Assembly (NCBI GenBank): GCA_903837355.1 | Contig: CAILUI010000217.1 | Location: 1-64,000 of the forward strand | Length of the DNA: 64,000 nt | Origin: an uncultured Victivallales bacterium | GTDB taxonomy: Bacteria; Verrucomicrobiota; Lentisphaeria; Oligosphaerales; JAFGRS01 | Direction: 5' to 3' | Shown here: positions 9,182 through 18,721 of the stretch, piece after piece | How positions within the stretch are numbered: the stretch's first letter is position 1 | Layout of the letters: every line of letters starts with the position of its first letter | The notes under the pieces: generated by a model | Database searches by the model: none | The model's input: only the letters and a program-made list of their open reading frames with translations | What the model was told of the DNA's origin: nothing | Position numbers and translations under genes: made by a program

Positions 9182-11123
9182 TGATGCCGGCATAGTAAAC
9201 TCGGCCGTACTCGTTGTAGTGGGGTGCGGTCTGGTAGTCCTCGTTGAGCAGGTTATGCACCCTGCCGTAGACCTCAAGGTAGTCCGTGAAGCGGTAGGAG
9301 ACCACCGCGTTGGCCAGGACGTAGGCATCGAGCAGGTCTCCGCCGCCGGACAGCGTATGCTGTTCGTCGACGTACGCACCGTTCAGATTCACGGTCAGCT
9401 TGCCGCCGCGCGGGCGCCAGGTAACCGCGGCACTCGCCTTGTGGCTCGGCCGCAAGGCCAGCGCTGCTACGTCCTTCTCCATGTCGTTGGTATGCTGATA
9501 GGTATGGGTCAACTGCAGGGTCACGTCCTGGATCGGGCGGTAACGCACAAAGCTCTCCAGACCATTGGCCTTGATGCCGCTGATCTGGTCGTACTTCCAG
9601 GAGGCCATATCGAAGCCGATGTAGTCATTGACGCGGTTGCGGAAGTAGGTTGAGCCGAAGGTCAGACGCTCGCCGACGAGATCCTGCTCGAAGCCGCCGT
9701 CCCAGGAGGTCCCGGTTTCCGGCCGCAGGGACGAGTTGCCGTACTGCGGTTCGTACAACTCATAGAGGCTGGGGGCGCGGTAGGCTTCGCCAGCCGAGAC
9801 TTTGAGGCGCGTACGCGTGCTGGGGATGTGGTAGGCGGCGGCGCTGGTCCACGTCCAGGTGTTCCCGAAGACGCTGTGGTCATTCCAGCGCGCGCCGGCG
9901 TTGAGGAAGAGGTTGTCGATGGGCTCAGCCTTGATCTCGCTGAACAGCGCCGTAGTGCGGTGGCGGTCATCGATGGGAGTGGAGGGCGCGATGTACCACG
10001 CCGGCACGCCACCATCCTCGATGCGAGCCGATTCCTGAGTGTGATCCAGGCCCAGGGTCAGCGCGAGGCGCTCATGCAGATGCACGGTGTTCTGCCAGGT
10101 GTACTGGTTGGTACGGCCTTGGAAGCGGTCGTTGTAGCTCCAGCCATCCGCGTCCCGATAGCCCCGGCTGAGGTCCGCGACCGAGGCCGAGACCGAGGAG
10201 TCCAGCAGGCCGTCGAAGAGGTCCGTTGCCGCCAACCTCAGCCCGCTCTGCCAGCGCTGGTTGTGGGTATCGCCCGTGTCGAGGGTGGCTGGCGAGTACA
10301 TCGACGCGGGATAGCCCATGTCGTACTCCTCGTCCGAACTGCTGTAGCGGCCGAAGACCTCGAGCCGAAGGCCCGGTGCCAGACGCAGGCCGAGGGTGCC
10401 CTGCACCTGCTGGTTGCGCCAGGCATCGTTGTCCTCGTTCAGCTCCGTGTCCATGGCCGAGATCCCCTTCTCACTCTCGCGCAACCAGCCCACGGCGTAG
10501 TCCACCGGTCCGGACTGGCCGCGGGCCGAGGCCGACGTGCGGAAACGGCCATGGCTGCCGAACTCGAAGCCAAGGTTCCCCGTCGGCAGCGGGTTGGGCG
10601 TCCCATCCGGGCAGGTCCGGCCGGCGCCTTGCCCGGAGCGCGTGATAATGTTGACGACACCACCGAGGGCATTGGCGCCGTAGGTCGTGCTGCCGGGCCC
10701 GCGCACCACCTCGATCCGTTCGACATCGTTCAGATTGATGTCGTTCAGGATCGGCATCTGCTGCGGGGAGGAGGAGTCCTGCAGCACGATGCCATTGATC
10801 AGCACCTTGGTGTGGTAGCCGGAGAGGCCGCGGATACCGATGGCGGTCGAACTGGAGTGCTGCCCGTTGGTGCGCACGTCCAGCCCGACCACTTGCCGCA
10901 AGAGGTCGCCGAGGTCCGTCGCCCGGGTCTCCTCAATCTGCTGCCGCGTGACCACCGTCACCGACTGACCGAGTTGGTTCAATGGGGTTTCAGTACGCGT
11001 CGCGGAAACCACCACGGGCTCCATCTGCTGCGGCTCCACGGCAGTCGTGTCCTGCCCGCGAAGCGGCGTGACGGCCATGCAGATCCCGGTGAGAGCACTT
11101 GCCAGAGGCCATAGCCTACGCAT
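9168..11123 (-). CDS. btuB: TonB-dependent vitamin B12 receptor
   Basis: A 651-aa outer-membrane receptor. After a signal peptide ending near residue 24 comes a TonB-box-like EPVVVSATRTE, the plug domain (with LLRQVVGLDV and VERIEVVRGPGST blocks) and a beta-barrel ending in the terminal aromatic YYAGINVSF typical of assembled porin-like barrels. The ATG at 11123 has AGGAG eight bases upstream; an open frame extends beyond but enters the riboswitch leader. It is the first gene of the B12 operon and lies behind the cobalamin riboswitch. The ExbB/ExbD/TonB-like genes at 58-60 kb are candidates for its energy supply. Confidence 0.92.
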   Translation of the reverse strand: MRRLWPLASALTGICMAVTPLRGQDTTAVEPQQMEPVVVSATRTETPLNQLGQSVTVVTRQQIEETRATDLGDLLRQVVGLDVRTNGQHSSSTAIGIRGLSGYHTKVLINGIVLQDSSSPQQMPILNDINLNDVERIEVVRGPGSTTYGANALGGVVNIITRSGQGAGRTCPDGTPNPLPTGNLGFEFGSHGRFRTSASARGQSGPVDYAVGWLRESEKGISAMDTELNEDNDAWRNQQVQGTLGLRLAPGLRLEVFGRYSSSDEEYDMGYPASMYSPATLDTGDTHNQRWQSGLRLAATDLFDGLLDSSVSASVADLSRGYRDADGWSYNDRFQGRTNQYTWQNTVHLHERLALTLGLDHTQESARIEDGGVPAWYIAPSTPIDDRHRTTALFSEIKAEPIDNLFLNAGARWNDHSVFGNTWTWTSAAAYHIPSTRTRLKVSAGEAYRAPSLYELYEPQYGNSSLRPETGTSWDGGFEQDLVGERLTFGSTYFRNRVNDYIGFDMASWKYDQISGIKANGLESFVRYRPIQDVTLQLTHTYQHTNDMEKDVAALALRPSHKASAAVTWRPRGGKLTVNLNGAYVDEQHTLSGGGDLLDAYVLANAVVSYRFTDYLEVYGRVHNLLNEDYQTAPHYNEYGRVYYAGINVSF

Positions 11124-11226
11124 GTCGACGACTCCTTCTTGCTGCCCGTGTCCTGCTTCGTTCGTTCGTGCGTGCGTGTCATGGCATGGCCTCTGTCCGT
11201 GCTCGGTCCTCGGCCCCACCGGCCCC

Positions 11227-11278
11227 AAAAAGAAAAAGCCGGCCGACCATCCCGCGAGGAGGGATTGCCGACCGGCTT
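11227..11278 (-). terminator. Intrinsic terminator in the btuB leader
   Basis: On the minus strand an 18-pair stem (arms 11261-11278 and 11236-11253, one mismatch, two G:T pairs) with a 7-base loop is followed by T5-C-T5 (11227-11237). It sits between the riboswitch and the btuB start, so it is the expected expression platform for transcription attenuation. Confidence 0.85.
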
Positions 11279-11319
11279 GGTGTGCACGGCGGATCCGACC
11301 GTCCCTGGCGCGAGGACGT

Positions 11320-11512
11320 CCGATGATACAGGGTATCCTGACTCGCGGGCCCGTTGCCGATGCAACTCTACTCCCCGGCCTTCCCATCCTGCCGTACGAC
11401 AGAACAGTGGCACTCGTGGGTTTCGTTCCCGCTCACAGTGGCGCGACCGCTCCGGATTCTCACCGGATTCCCCTGCGCTTCACGTGAAGCGACTCTGCCA
11501 TATTTCCAACTG
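11320..11512 (-). promoter_or_regulatory. Cobalamin riboswitch
   Basis: Read on the minus strand, the leader holds the conserved core of the cobalamin aptamer: a perfect CGCTTCAC/GTGAAGCG hairpin, then GGGAATCCGGTGAGAATCC, CGCGCCACTGTGAG, and further 3' the B12-box-like GAGTCAGGATACC (about 11336-11348). It lies 200-390 bases upstream of btuB and is followed by an intrinsic terminator. Binding of adenosylcobalamin should favour termination and switch off btuB-cobO-btuFDC. Exact ends are approximate. Confidence 0.92.
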
Positions 11513-11518
11513 CGGGGC

Positions 11519-11548
11519 TTAAGATGCCCCGTGTCCGGACGATGTCAA
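11519..11548 (-). promoter_or_regulatory. Probable promoter of the B12 operon
   Basis: A perfect TTGACA lies on the minus strand at 11543-11548. The -10 is weak (around ATCTTA/TCTTAA, 17-18 bases downstream). The predicted start near 11512 coincides with the 5' end of the riboswitch, which supports the call. Confidence 0.5.
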
Positions 11549-11669
11549 GGCCACCGGCGAGTTTGCATTCCACGGTCGTCCACGGTAGGCTTTGCGGTCG
11601 CGCGCAGGCAGCGCTGACCATGTACAGTAGCCGCAGCAGCGCCGACGGCGGCGTGGAAGGAAGCTTGCC

Positions 11670-12665
11670 GTGAACCGGGAGGACAGAACCGCAGTGCCGG
11701 TATCGGCTCCACAACTCGCCCCTGCCGCCGGGGTGCCGCTGCTGGCGGTCGTCATCCCGACCTACAATCGCTGGCCGCACATCGACGCGGCGGTCGAGTC
11801 GGTCCTCGACCAGGGCGTTCCTGACTGCGAGTGTATCGTGGTCGATGACGGCTCGGTGGATGGGACCCCTGAGCGGCTCGCCGCGAAACACGGTGCGCGC
11901 CTCCGCGTCCTGCGCATGCCTGCCAATGGCGGCCCGGCGGCAGCACGCAACTATGGCATCCGGCAGGCCCGTGCCGAGTTCGTCTGCATGCTGGATTCCG
12001 ACGACCAGTTGCTGCCGGGGAGCCTGACGGCCCGACTCGGAGTCTTCCGTGCCGACCCCGACTTCGATGGTGTTGCCTGGGGACCCCTGCTCCGCCCCGG
12101 CAACTCGGCCACGGAGCTAACCGCGCGCGCCGCCGTCCTGCCCGCTGCAGCGCGGGACTTCGCCTTGGCCTACCTGGGGAATTCCTTCCTCTCCACGAAC
12201 GACTTCATGCTCCGCCGGCACCACCTCCTGGCCCTGGCGGGCGGCCCCTACCGCGACGACCTGACCAACAATGAGGATGTCGAGCTGTTCCTGCGCCTGA
12301 TGGCGCGCCTGCCTTTCCGCTTCTGCGGCACCTGCGTTGCCGTCCTGGGTCGGGTCGACGCCGGCCTGCACGCCCAGAGTGAGCGGGTCTTGCGACAAGG
12401 CCTGCGGTTGATCGATCACCTGCGCGCCGATCCCGCGGTCGTGGCACTACTCGGGAAGGCGCTGGACCGCCTCGAGTTCGTCAAGCTGATGGAATGGAGC
12501 AACTACGCGGCGAAGGCGGGGCGAGCGCAGGATTTCCGCCGCTACTTCCTGCGGGCCTGGCGCCTGTCCTGGTGGCGCTGCCTGGGCCAGCCGAAGCTCT
12601 GGCGGAACGCCCTGCGCCTGGCTGGTCGGCGGCAGCGCCCGCCCGCAGCGGGGCGCGCTGGCTAG
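11670..12665 (+). CDS. GT2-family glycosyltransferase
   Basis: A 331-aa GT-A fold transferase. The nucleotide-sugar binding start VVIPTYNR, the acidic CIVVDDGSVDGT and the metal-binding DSDD (the DxD equivalent, about residue 110) are all present, and GGPAAARN is characteristic of the family. An NNEDVELFLRL block supplies the probable catalytic acid region. The start is a GTG at 11670 with a GGAAGG site upstream. No membrane segment is seen, so it likely acts on the cytosolic face. Sugar and acceptor cannot be told. It converges with a carbamoyltransferase gene, so both may decorate the same glycan or metabolite. Confidence 0.85.
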   Translation: MNREDRTAVPVSAPQLAPAAGVPLLAVVIPTYNRWPHIDAAVESVLDQGVPDCECIVVDDGSVDGTPERLAAKHGARLRVLRMPANGGPAAARNYGIRQARAEFVCMLDSDDQLLPGSLTARLGVFRADPDFDGVAWGPLLRPGNSATELTARAAVLPAAARDFALAYLGNSFLSTNDFMLRRHHLLALAGGPYRDDLTNNEDVELFLRLMARLPFRFCGTCVAVLGRVDAGLHAQSERVLRQGLRLIDHLRADPAVVALLGKALDRLEFVKLMEWSNYAAKAGRAQDFRRYFLRAWRLSWWRCLGQPKLWRNALRLAGRRQRPPAAGRAG

Positions 12666-12683
12666 CGCCCCACACGACGCCCC

Positions 12684-14474
12684 TCACTCGCCGCCGGCGG
12701 CCGGTGACGTCTCTTCGACCAGGTAGTCCTCGACGGCCAGGTAGCGCAGGCCGGAACGGTCGAAGACCTCCAAGGCGTCACGGGGCGAATAGACGATGGG
12801 GAAGCCGTGCAGGTTGAACGACGTGTTCAGGATGATCCCCTGCCCCGTCCGCTCCCGGAACTTCTCGAGCAGACGGTGGTAGTCCGGGTTCCATGACTTC
12901 TCCACGATCTGCGGGCGGCAACTCCGATCGTACGGGTGGGTCACCGCCGTGATCGACTGGAAGACCTCGGGACGAGAGTCGAAGGCGAGGATCATATACG
13001 GCGCCGCGACGTGCTTCGGATTGACCACGTACTGATGCTGGTGCTCGGCCATCAGGGAGGGCGCAAAGGGCATCCAGAAGTCGCGCATCTTGATCATGGA
13101 ATTGATGACGTGGACGGTCTGCCACTGCGACGGGTTGGCCAGGATCGAGCGGTTGCCAAGGGACCGGGCCCCGAACTCCATGCGGCCTTTACAGCGAGCC
13201 ACGACCTGCTGGCCGGCCAGCAACTCGGCACAGCGGGCCTCGATATCGTCGCAACGGCTGACCCGGATCGACTTGCTGAAGGGGTAAGCGTCGATCGCCT
13301 GCTTGGCGTCGGCGGAGGTGAAGGCGCGTCCCCAGTAGGCCGGACCCAGCGGCGGCAGCTCCAGGCCGCGGCCCGCGGCGGCGCACGACTGCCCATAGGC
13401 GGCGTAGGCGGCACCGATCGAATTGCTCTCGTCCGCGCAGGATGGGAAGATGAAGATCGACTCGACCTCGGGCAACTCCATGATGCGCTGGTTCAACTTC
13501 ACGTTCATGAACAGCCCGCCACCCAGGGCGACCCGGCCGATGCCGGTGGCCCGAATCGCCCGCCGCACCCAGTCCAGGAAGAACTCCTCGACAAAGAGCT
13601 GCAAGCCTGCCGCGATCTCGTCGAAACGCTGGAAGTCCAGGTCAGCTTTCAGCCGCGAAGCCAGTTCGAAGACGGACGGCACGCCCGGGTTGCGGTGCCA
13701 GGCCATGGCGTCCGGGGTCGGGAAGGAGAACAGCGAGTGGAACAGGCGACAGAGCCGCCGCGAACGCTCGGAGGTCTCGGCGTAAGGCGCCATGCCCATC
13801 AGCTTGTATTCGTGTTCGAGCGGCACAAAGCCCAGCATGTAGGTCACCAGGCTGTAGAGGAGTGCCGCCGACTCGTCATCGCCCACGTGAGCCAGGCGCT
13901 CCAGCCGGCCACCACGCCCGCGCTGCACGGTGGCGCAGACCCCATCGCCAGCCCCGTCACAGGTCAGCACCAGCATGTCGTCACTCAGGTTGCCGCAGCC
14001 GTAGTAGGCGCTTGAAGCGTGGCACAGGTGGTGCTCGAGGAAGGTGACCTTGGCCGCGGGCAGGCCCAGGTCAAGCAGGGGCTGGATGCGCGTGGCCTGC
14101 TTGAGCCGCAACTTCTCTGCCTGCCGCTCCCGCTCAAACACCGGGGCGATGGCGCGCCGCACACGACGCAGGGTGCGCCCGACCTCCTTGAAGGGCTCGG
14201 CGCGACGAGTCTGGAACTGACGGGCGAAGGCGGCGATGATCTCATCGCGTGAGCACAGCGAGGTGGTACGGCCGTATCCCGAGAAGGCCACCTGGTCCAG
14301 ACTGGCAGCGCTGACCCCGCTCATGTCCAGGACGTCCTGGATGGCGCGTCGCGGGAAACCGCCCTCGTTCTTCTGGCGGGTGAGGCGCTCCTCCTGTACC
14401 GCCGCCAGTACCTTACCGTCCTCGAGCAGCGCGGCAGACGCGCTATGACCGTCGTGTATGCCAAGTACACGCAT
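12684..14474 (-). CDS. NodU/CmcH-family carbamoyltransferase
   Basis: A 596-aa enzyme of the family that transfers the carbamoyl group from carbamoyl phosphate, through an adenylate, to a hydroxyl of a sugar or antibiotic. It has the N-terminal ASKHA-type domain (opening VLGIHDGHSASAAL, metal-binding EHHLCHASSAY near 145) and the C-terminal YrdC-like domain (RMEFGARSLGNRSILA, TSFNLHGFPIVYSP). Length is normal. It is convergent with the GT2 gene (18 bases apart), suggesting carbamoylation of a surface glycan, but no other glycan genes are adjacent. The acceptor is unknown. Confidence 0.9.
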   Translation of the reverse strand: MRVLGIHDGHSASAALLEDGKVLAAVQEERLTRQKNEGGFPRRAIQDVLDMSGVSAASLDQVAFSGYGRTTSLCSRDEIIAAFARQFQTRRAEPFKEVGRTLRRVRRAIAPVFERERQAEKLRLKQATRIQPLLDLGLPAAKVTFLEHHLCHASSAYYGCGNLSDDMLVLTCDGAGDGVCATVQRGRGGRLERLAHVGDDESAALLYSLVTYMLGFVPLEHEYKLMGMAPYAETSERSRRLCRLFHSLFSFPTPDAMAWHRNPGVPSVFELASRLKADLDFQRFDEIAAGLQLFVEEFFLDWVRRAIRATGIGRVALGGGLFMNVKLNQRIMELPEVESIFIFPSCADESNSIGAAYAAYGQSCAAAGRGLELPPLGPAYWGRAFTSADAKQAIDAYPFSKSIRVSRCDDIEARCAELLAGQQVVARCKGRMEFGARSLGNRSILANPSQWQTVHVINSMIKMRDFWMPFAPSLMAEHQHQYVVNPKHVAAPYMILAFDSRPEVFQSITAVTHPYDRSCRPQIVEKSWNPDYHRLLEKFRERTGQGIILNTSFNLHGFPIVYSPRDALEVFDRSGLRYLAVEDYLVEETSPAAGGE

Positions 14475-14643
14475 GCTTGGTTATCCCTCGTCTTAACCCT
14501 ATTCAACCGAAGCTCCGCAGACGCGCGGTAAGGTACCGTCTCAACACCCCTCGCACCAACGCCCCTGTCGGGCCATATTGGATTCCCGTCGGCAACCTGC
14601 CGGAGGCTGGACGTTGGTTTCGCCTGGATGAGGAATATCACCC

Positions 14644-17600
14644 ATGGTCCGCCCGCTGTGTGCTGCGTTTGGGATTCTGCTGCTTCTGAGCGGCTGCTGT
14701 GCGTTGCGGGGGGCCTCACCCCTGCTCTACCTGCCCTTCGACGGCAGCCCTCAACCCGCCCTCGCCGCCCCCGCACCAGGACCGACCGCCAGCGCGCCGA
14801 CGAGCGCTGGTCCCGGCCTCGCCTTTGTCCCCGGGCGCCGTGGCCAGGCACTCACGATCCGGGCGGATTGCCGACTGCCCAGCGCTGGCAACCTGCGCCG
14901 CGAAGCCGGCACCGTCGCCTTCTGGATCCGCCCTGACTGGGCGGGCGACGACGCGCGTAACCACACCCTCTTCTGCGTCTACGGCGGGCCTGACGTCACG
15001 GAAGCCTGGCTGCACAACCGCTGGAGCCTGACCGCCCAGGGCGGGCGCCTCACGGCAGTGCTCTACGGTGCCACCGCCCCGGCCCCCATCGCGGTGACCG
15101 CGGATATCAGCGCCTGGAACGCCACGGCCTGGCACCACGTCGCCCTCACCTGGCAGGGCATCAACTCCGGCGCCGACGACGGGCAGTTCTGCCTCTATGT
15201 CGACGGCGCCTTGGCGCAGCATCAGCAGGGGTTCCGCCTGGAGGTGGGCCCGATCAGCGACACCCTCGACATCGGCCGGGACTCGGACGCATCGCCGGAC
15301 TACGCCGAGGCCGACCTCGATGAGGTCTACATCTATGACCAGGCGCTGAGCGCCGACGATATCGCCCGTGCCGTCGCCCTCGCCGAGCAGCCGGAGACCG
15401 CCGCGCCACCCTCGCCCCTGGCCGCCTCTGCCTGCGGGCCGGACTGGTGGAACGGCGCTTGGCGCTACCGTTGCCCCGTCCAAGCCCGCCTCCCAGCCAC
15501 CGCCACGGCGCCCTTCCCCACGGTACGGCTGCCGCTGACCCTGACCGCCGACCTCGCCAGCCTCGGCCTGGACAGCATCCCGGATCCGGCCAGTTTCCGG
15601 CTCGTACCCGCCAGCGACACCGCGACGCCGGGTGCGGCCCCGCTGCCCACTCGGGTCGACGGCGACACGCTGATCTGGACGCTCCCGGAGGATACCCGCC
15701 CCGGTACTCGTTGCGACGCCTGGCTCTATGCCGGCGTCAGCACCCTCGATACCAGCACGCCGCTCTTCGCACGCCTCCGGCAAAGCGCCTGGAGCGGCGG
15801 CAGCCAGGCGCCCGCCAGCGCCGAGATCGACTATGCGAGCGCCACCTACGGCGACGCCTGGGACTTCAACGAGGATGACCTGGAGGAGATCGATCAATGG
15901 GGAAACAAGCCCGAGTTCGTGCGTAACCGCGTCGTCAAAGACGGGGTGCTGAGCATGGATGTCGCCACCGACCCCTGGTTCATCTGGGGCGACATGTGGG
16001 GGCAGGTCCCGACCAGTCGGCGACCGGTCGCCATCGACCTGCAGCGCTACCCCGTCCTGCGCCTCCGCCTCCGCCAGTCCTGCCCGGAAGCGCGCTGGGA
16101 CCTCTACGCCCGCGTCGGCACGGCGACCGAGCTCCTGCACCACGAGTTCAGCGTCTACGGGACGGGCTGGCAGACGGTCCGCATCGATCTCGTCAATGAG
16201 GCGGGCTGGGGTGGCATCCTCAGCGCCTTCCGCATCGACCCCACCTCCGAGGTGGCCGAGGCACACGTGGAGATCGACGGGATCCAGCTCACCAACGAGA
16301 TCGTCGCCACGCGCGGCGCCCTCGAGGGCCTCGGCCCGGCGGGTACCGAACCCCCGCAGCGGCTACAGCTCACCACCGCCCATCCCGCCATCGTCGCCGG
16401 CACCCCCGCCGTCGTCACCCTGCAGGCGCTGGACGCCCAGGGGCAAGGCGTCGCCGGCTGGCCGGTCAGCGTGCGCCTCACCTCCGCATCCGACGGGCGC
16501 CTGGCCGCGGCTGGCGGACCCAGCCTCGAGGTGTCGGCCACGGCCCGCCGCGCACTCACCGGCTCCGACGGCAGCGCCACCGTCACGCTGGTTGCCGGCC
16601 GCCGCGCCGGCCAGGCCAGCGAACGCCTGACCCTCGAGGCTGCCGCCGCCACTGCCTCCGCCACGCTGAGTCTCGACGCCATTCCCGGTCCGCCCCACCA
16701 CTGCCGCGTCCTGCCGGACACGCCGTTGCGGGTGCACCCGGCGGATCTGCCGCTGCGCCTTAAGGTGCAGATTGAAGACGCCGCCGGTAACGCCCTGCCA
16801 GTGCCCGGCCGCACCCTCTCGTTCCGCGTCCCCGCCGGCGTTTCCGTCGAGCCCCAACAGGCACTTACCGACGCCCAGGGCGCCGCGCAGGTGACGGTCA
16901 GCCTGGACCCGGCGCAGTGCTGGGTGTGGCGGCTGGAGGTGGAGGATAACGAGGGCCTGCGCGGGACCTCGGCCCCGCTCATCTACCTGGCCCCCGGCCC
17001 CCGCCCCGACCCCATCCACGTCCTGCCCAATGGCTACTTCGCGGACGCCGCTGGGCGGCCCTTTGTGCCCCTCGGCGGCTTCTACGCCAACTGGGTCCAG
17101 AGCCCGACGCCGGACGGCGAGTGGGGCCGCCTGCAGTCGTTCACCGACACCACCGACGCGCAGAAGCGCGACTGGATGCGTTTCCTGGCCGAGAGCGGCG
17201 TCACCGCCATGCGCTTCATGCTCCGCACCCACCGCGCCGACGGCATGGAGCCCATGGACATCGTCGGCCGCGTCAACCCGACCCTGTTCGCCGAGGCCGT
17301 GCGCTACCTCGATCTCAGCCGCGAGTTCAAACTGCGCTTCCAACTGGTGGTCCACGAAGACTACACCAAGCCGGTCTACGTCAACCGCGGCGCCGTCGAG
17401 CGCTACGCATTGCCGCACTACGCGGCGACCGAGCTCGCGGCCCTGCCGGCGCACCAACGGCGCTTCCTGGTCGACCGCACGGCGCTGGTGCCGGCCGGAC
17501 TGCGCTACACCGACGCGGATGCCATCGCCTGCCAGGACCAGTATGCCCGCGAGCTGGCGCAAGCTCTGCGGGGCAACCCGCAGATCTTCTCGTATGAGCT

Positions 17601-18591
17601 GGAAAACGAGATGGTGAACCCCCCGGCAGCCTGGGTGAACCACGCCATCGAGACCCTGCACAGCGCCGATCCCGAGGTCCTGGTCGGGATGAGCCACGGC
17701 GGGGGCGGCCTGCATACCGGTGACCCGCTCTACTGGCAGCGCAATGCCGGCCTCGGCTTCTACAACTACCACCTCTATCCGGCGGGTACGACGACGCCCG
17801 CGGTGGACTATGGCGCCCTGGTTGACCTGCTCACCCGCTACGGCCGCATGGCCGGCGTCTGCTTCATGGGCGAGGCGGCCGGCGACGAGTTCGGCAGCCA
17901 TCCCGACCGCGAGGTCAGGCGCTGGGTGATGCGCGACATCATCTGGATGGCGCTGACCAACGGCAACCCCGGCCTCTTCTTCTGGAATGCCCGCGGCGCC
18001 GAGGTCCGCGAGTTCCGCCTGGCCCACGAGGCCATGGGCCGCCTGGACCTGGCCGCCTTCAAACGCCAGCGGCCGGAGATCGGCATCGATGTCACGCACC
18101 CGCTCGACGACGACCAGCACTACCGGACCCCCCAGGGCACCAAGGACATGGCCATGATGGGACGCTACGCCAATCACTACCTGAACCTGGGCGTCGACAC
18201 CGATTTCACGGTCACGCCGCAGGCGTACGCCAAGACCTGCACGCTGGCGGAGTTCGCACCGCCCGAGCCCAGCGCGCGTCCCTTCCAGACCGGCCCCGGC
18301 TGGCAACTGCACTTCCTGGCGCGGGAGGACTGGCGAGAGGTCCTGGTCTACGTCCGCAATCTCGCCACCGTCGAGCTCTGGGAGCCGCCGCGCTCGGGAA
18401 AGATGTACCTGCGCACGCGTCGACCCATGCCCCTGAACCTGGGCCTGGACCTGCCCGCCGGGCAAGCGTTCCAGGCTCAGGTGTACGACCTCGACAGCGA
18501 GGCCGCCCGGAGCCTCACCGTGCAACCCACAGCCGCCCTCGACCTCGGCACCACGGACCACGACTGGGTGCTGGTGCTGCGCCGCCCGTAG
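14644..18591 (+). CDS. Large LamG / Ig-like / glycosidase-like lipoprotein
   Basis: A 1315-aa exported protein with a lipobox (LLLLSGC near residue 19). Visible modules are a LamG/concanavalin-like domain (about 28-250), a DUF2341-like segment starting WWNGAWRYRC (about 265-375), a jelly-roll-like stretch (400-560), one or two Ig/invasin-like domains (570-785), and a TIM-barrel clan-A-type glycoside hydrolase domain (about 790-1210). Candidate catalytic acids are Glu989 (ELENEM) and Glu1077 (CFMGEA), at the spacing expected of acid/base and nucleophile. It probably binds and cuts an extracellular polysaccharide while anchored to the outer membrane. The family and substrate are not recognised. 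Confidence 0.65.
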   Translation: MVRPLCAAFGILLLLSGCCALRGASPLLYLPFDGSPQPALAAPAPGPTASAPTSAGPGLAFVPGRRGQALTIRADCRLPSAGNLRREAGTVAFWIRPDWAGDDARNHTLFCVYGGPDVTEAWLHNRWSLTAQGGRLTAVLYGATAPAPIAVTADISAWNATAWHHVALTWQGINSGADDGQFCLYVDGALAQHQQGFRLEVGPISDTLDIGRDSDASPDYAEADLDEVYIYDQALSADDIARAVALAEQPETAAPPSPLAASACGPDWWNGAWRYRCPVQARLPATATAPFPTVRLPLTLTADLASLGLDSIPDPASFRLVPASDTATPGAAPLPTRVDGDTLIWTLPEDTRPGTRCDAWLYAGVSTLDTSTPLFARLRQSAWSGGSQAPASAEIDYASATYGDAWDFNEDDLEEIDQWGNKPEFVRNRVVKDGVLSMDVATDPWFIWGDMWGQVPTSRRPVAIDLQRYPVLRLRLRQSCPEARWDLYARVGTATELLHHEFSVYGTGWQTVRIDLVNEAGWGGILSAFRIDPTSEVAEAHVEIDGIQLTNEIVATRGALEGLGPAGTEPPQRLQLTTAHPAIVAGTPAVVTLQALDAQGQGVAGWPVSVRLTSASDGRLAAAGGPSLEVSATARRALTGSDGSATVTLVAGRRAGQASERLTLEAAAATASATLSLDAIPGPPHHCRVLPDTPLRVHPADLPLRLKVQIEDAAGNALPVPGRTLSFRVPAGVSVEPQQALTDAQGAAQVTVSLDPAQCWVWRLEVEDNEGLRGTSAPLIYLAPGPRPDPIHVLPNGYFADAAGRPFVPLGGFYANWVQSPTPDGEWGRLQSFTDTTDAQKRDWMRFLAESGVTAMRFMLRTHRADGMEPMDIVGRVNPTLFAEAVRYLDLSREFKLRFQLVVHEDYTKPVYVNRGAVERYALPHYAATELAALPAHQRRFLVDRTALVPAGLRYTDADAIACQDQYARELAQALRGNPQIFSYELENEMVNPPAAWVNHAIETLHSADPEVLVGMSHGGGGLHTGDPLYWQRNAGLGFYNYHLYPAGTTTPAVDYGALVDLLTRYGRMAGVCFMGEAAGDEFGSHPDREVRRWVMRDIIWMALTNGNPGLFFWNARGAEVREFRLAHEAMGRLDLAAFKRQRPEIGIDVTHPLDDDQHYRTPQGTKDMAMMGRYANHYLNLGVDTDFTVTPQAYAKTCTLAEFAPPEPSARPFQTGPGWQLHFLAREDWREVLVYVRNLATVELWEPPRSGKMYLRTRRPMPLNLGLDLPAGQAFQAQVYDLDSEAARSLTVQPTAALDLGTTDHDWVLVLRRP

Positions 18592-18685
18592 CACTTACCC
18601 ACCGCCGTGTCCCCCTGGAGGGCGAACCTCCCCAGGCGCGCAGGCGCCGGTGAGCCGTTTCCTGGAGCTTGCGGGTCCTGCGGAT

Positions 18686-18710
18686 GGCGGGTAGTGCCAG
18701 GACTACCGCC
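18686..18710 (-). terminator. Hairpin between convergent genes
   Basis: A GC-rich stem (GGCGGGTAGT against ACTACCGCC, one bulged G, six-base loop) lies 12 bases past the stop of the sulfatase-fold gene. No T-run follows on either strand, so a terminator role is only suggested by position. Confidence 0.3.
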
Positions 18711-18721
18711 GTTGTCACGCC

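Noticed and set aside
9182..9379. Longer start for cobO
   Set aside because: The extension is Thr/Ser-rich out-of-frame translation of btuB, not CobO sequence.
16009..16020. CCGACCAGTCGG as a third TetR operator
   Set aside because: It is shorter than the other two palindromes and lies within the coding sequence of the large lipoprotein; chance is likely in GC-rich DNA.
16363..18594. Long open frames opposite real genes (also 14716-16266 minus, 51809-54265 plus, 12936-14015 plus)
   Set aside because: They are antisense to well-supported genes, have no ribosome sites or recognisable motifs, and are expected in GC-rich DNA.
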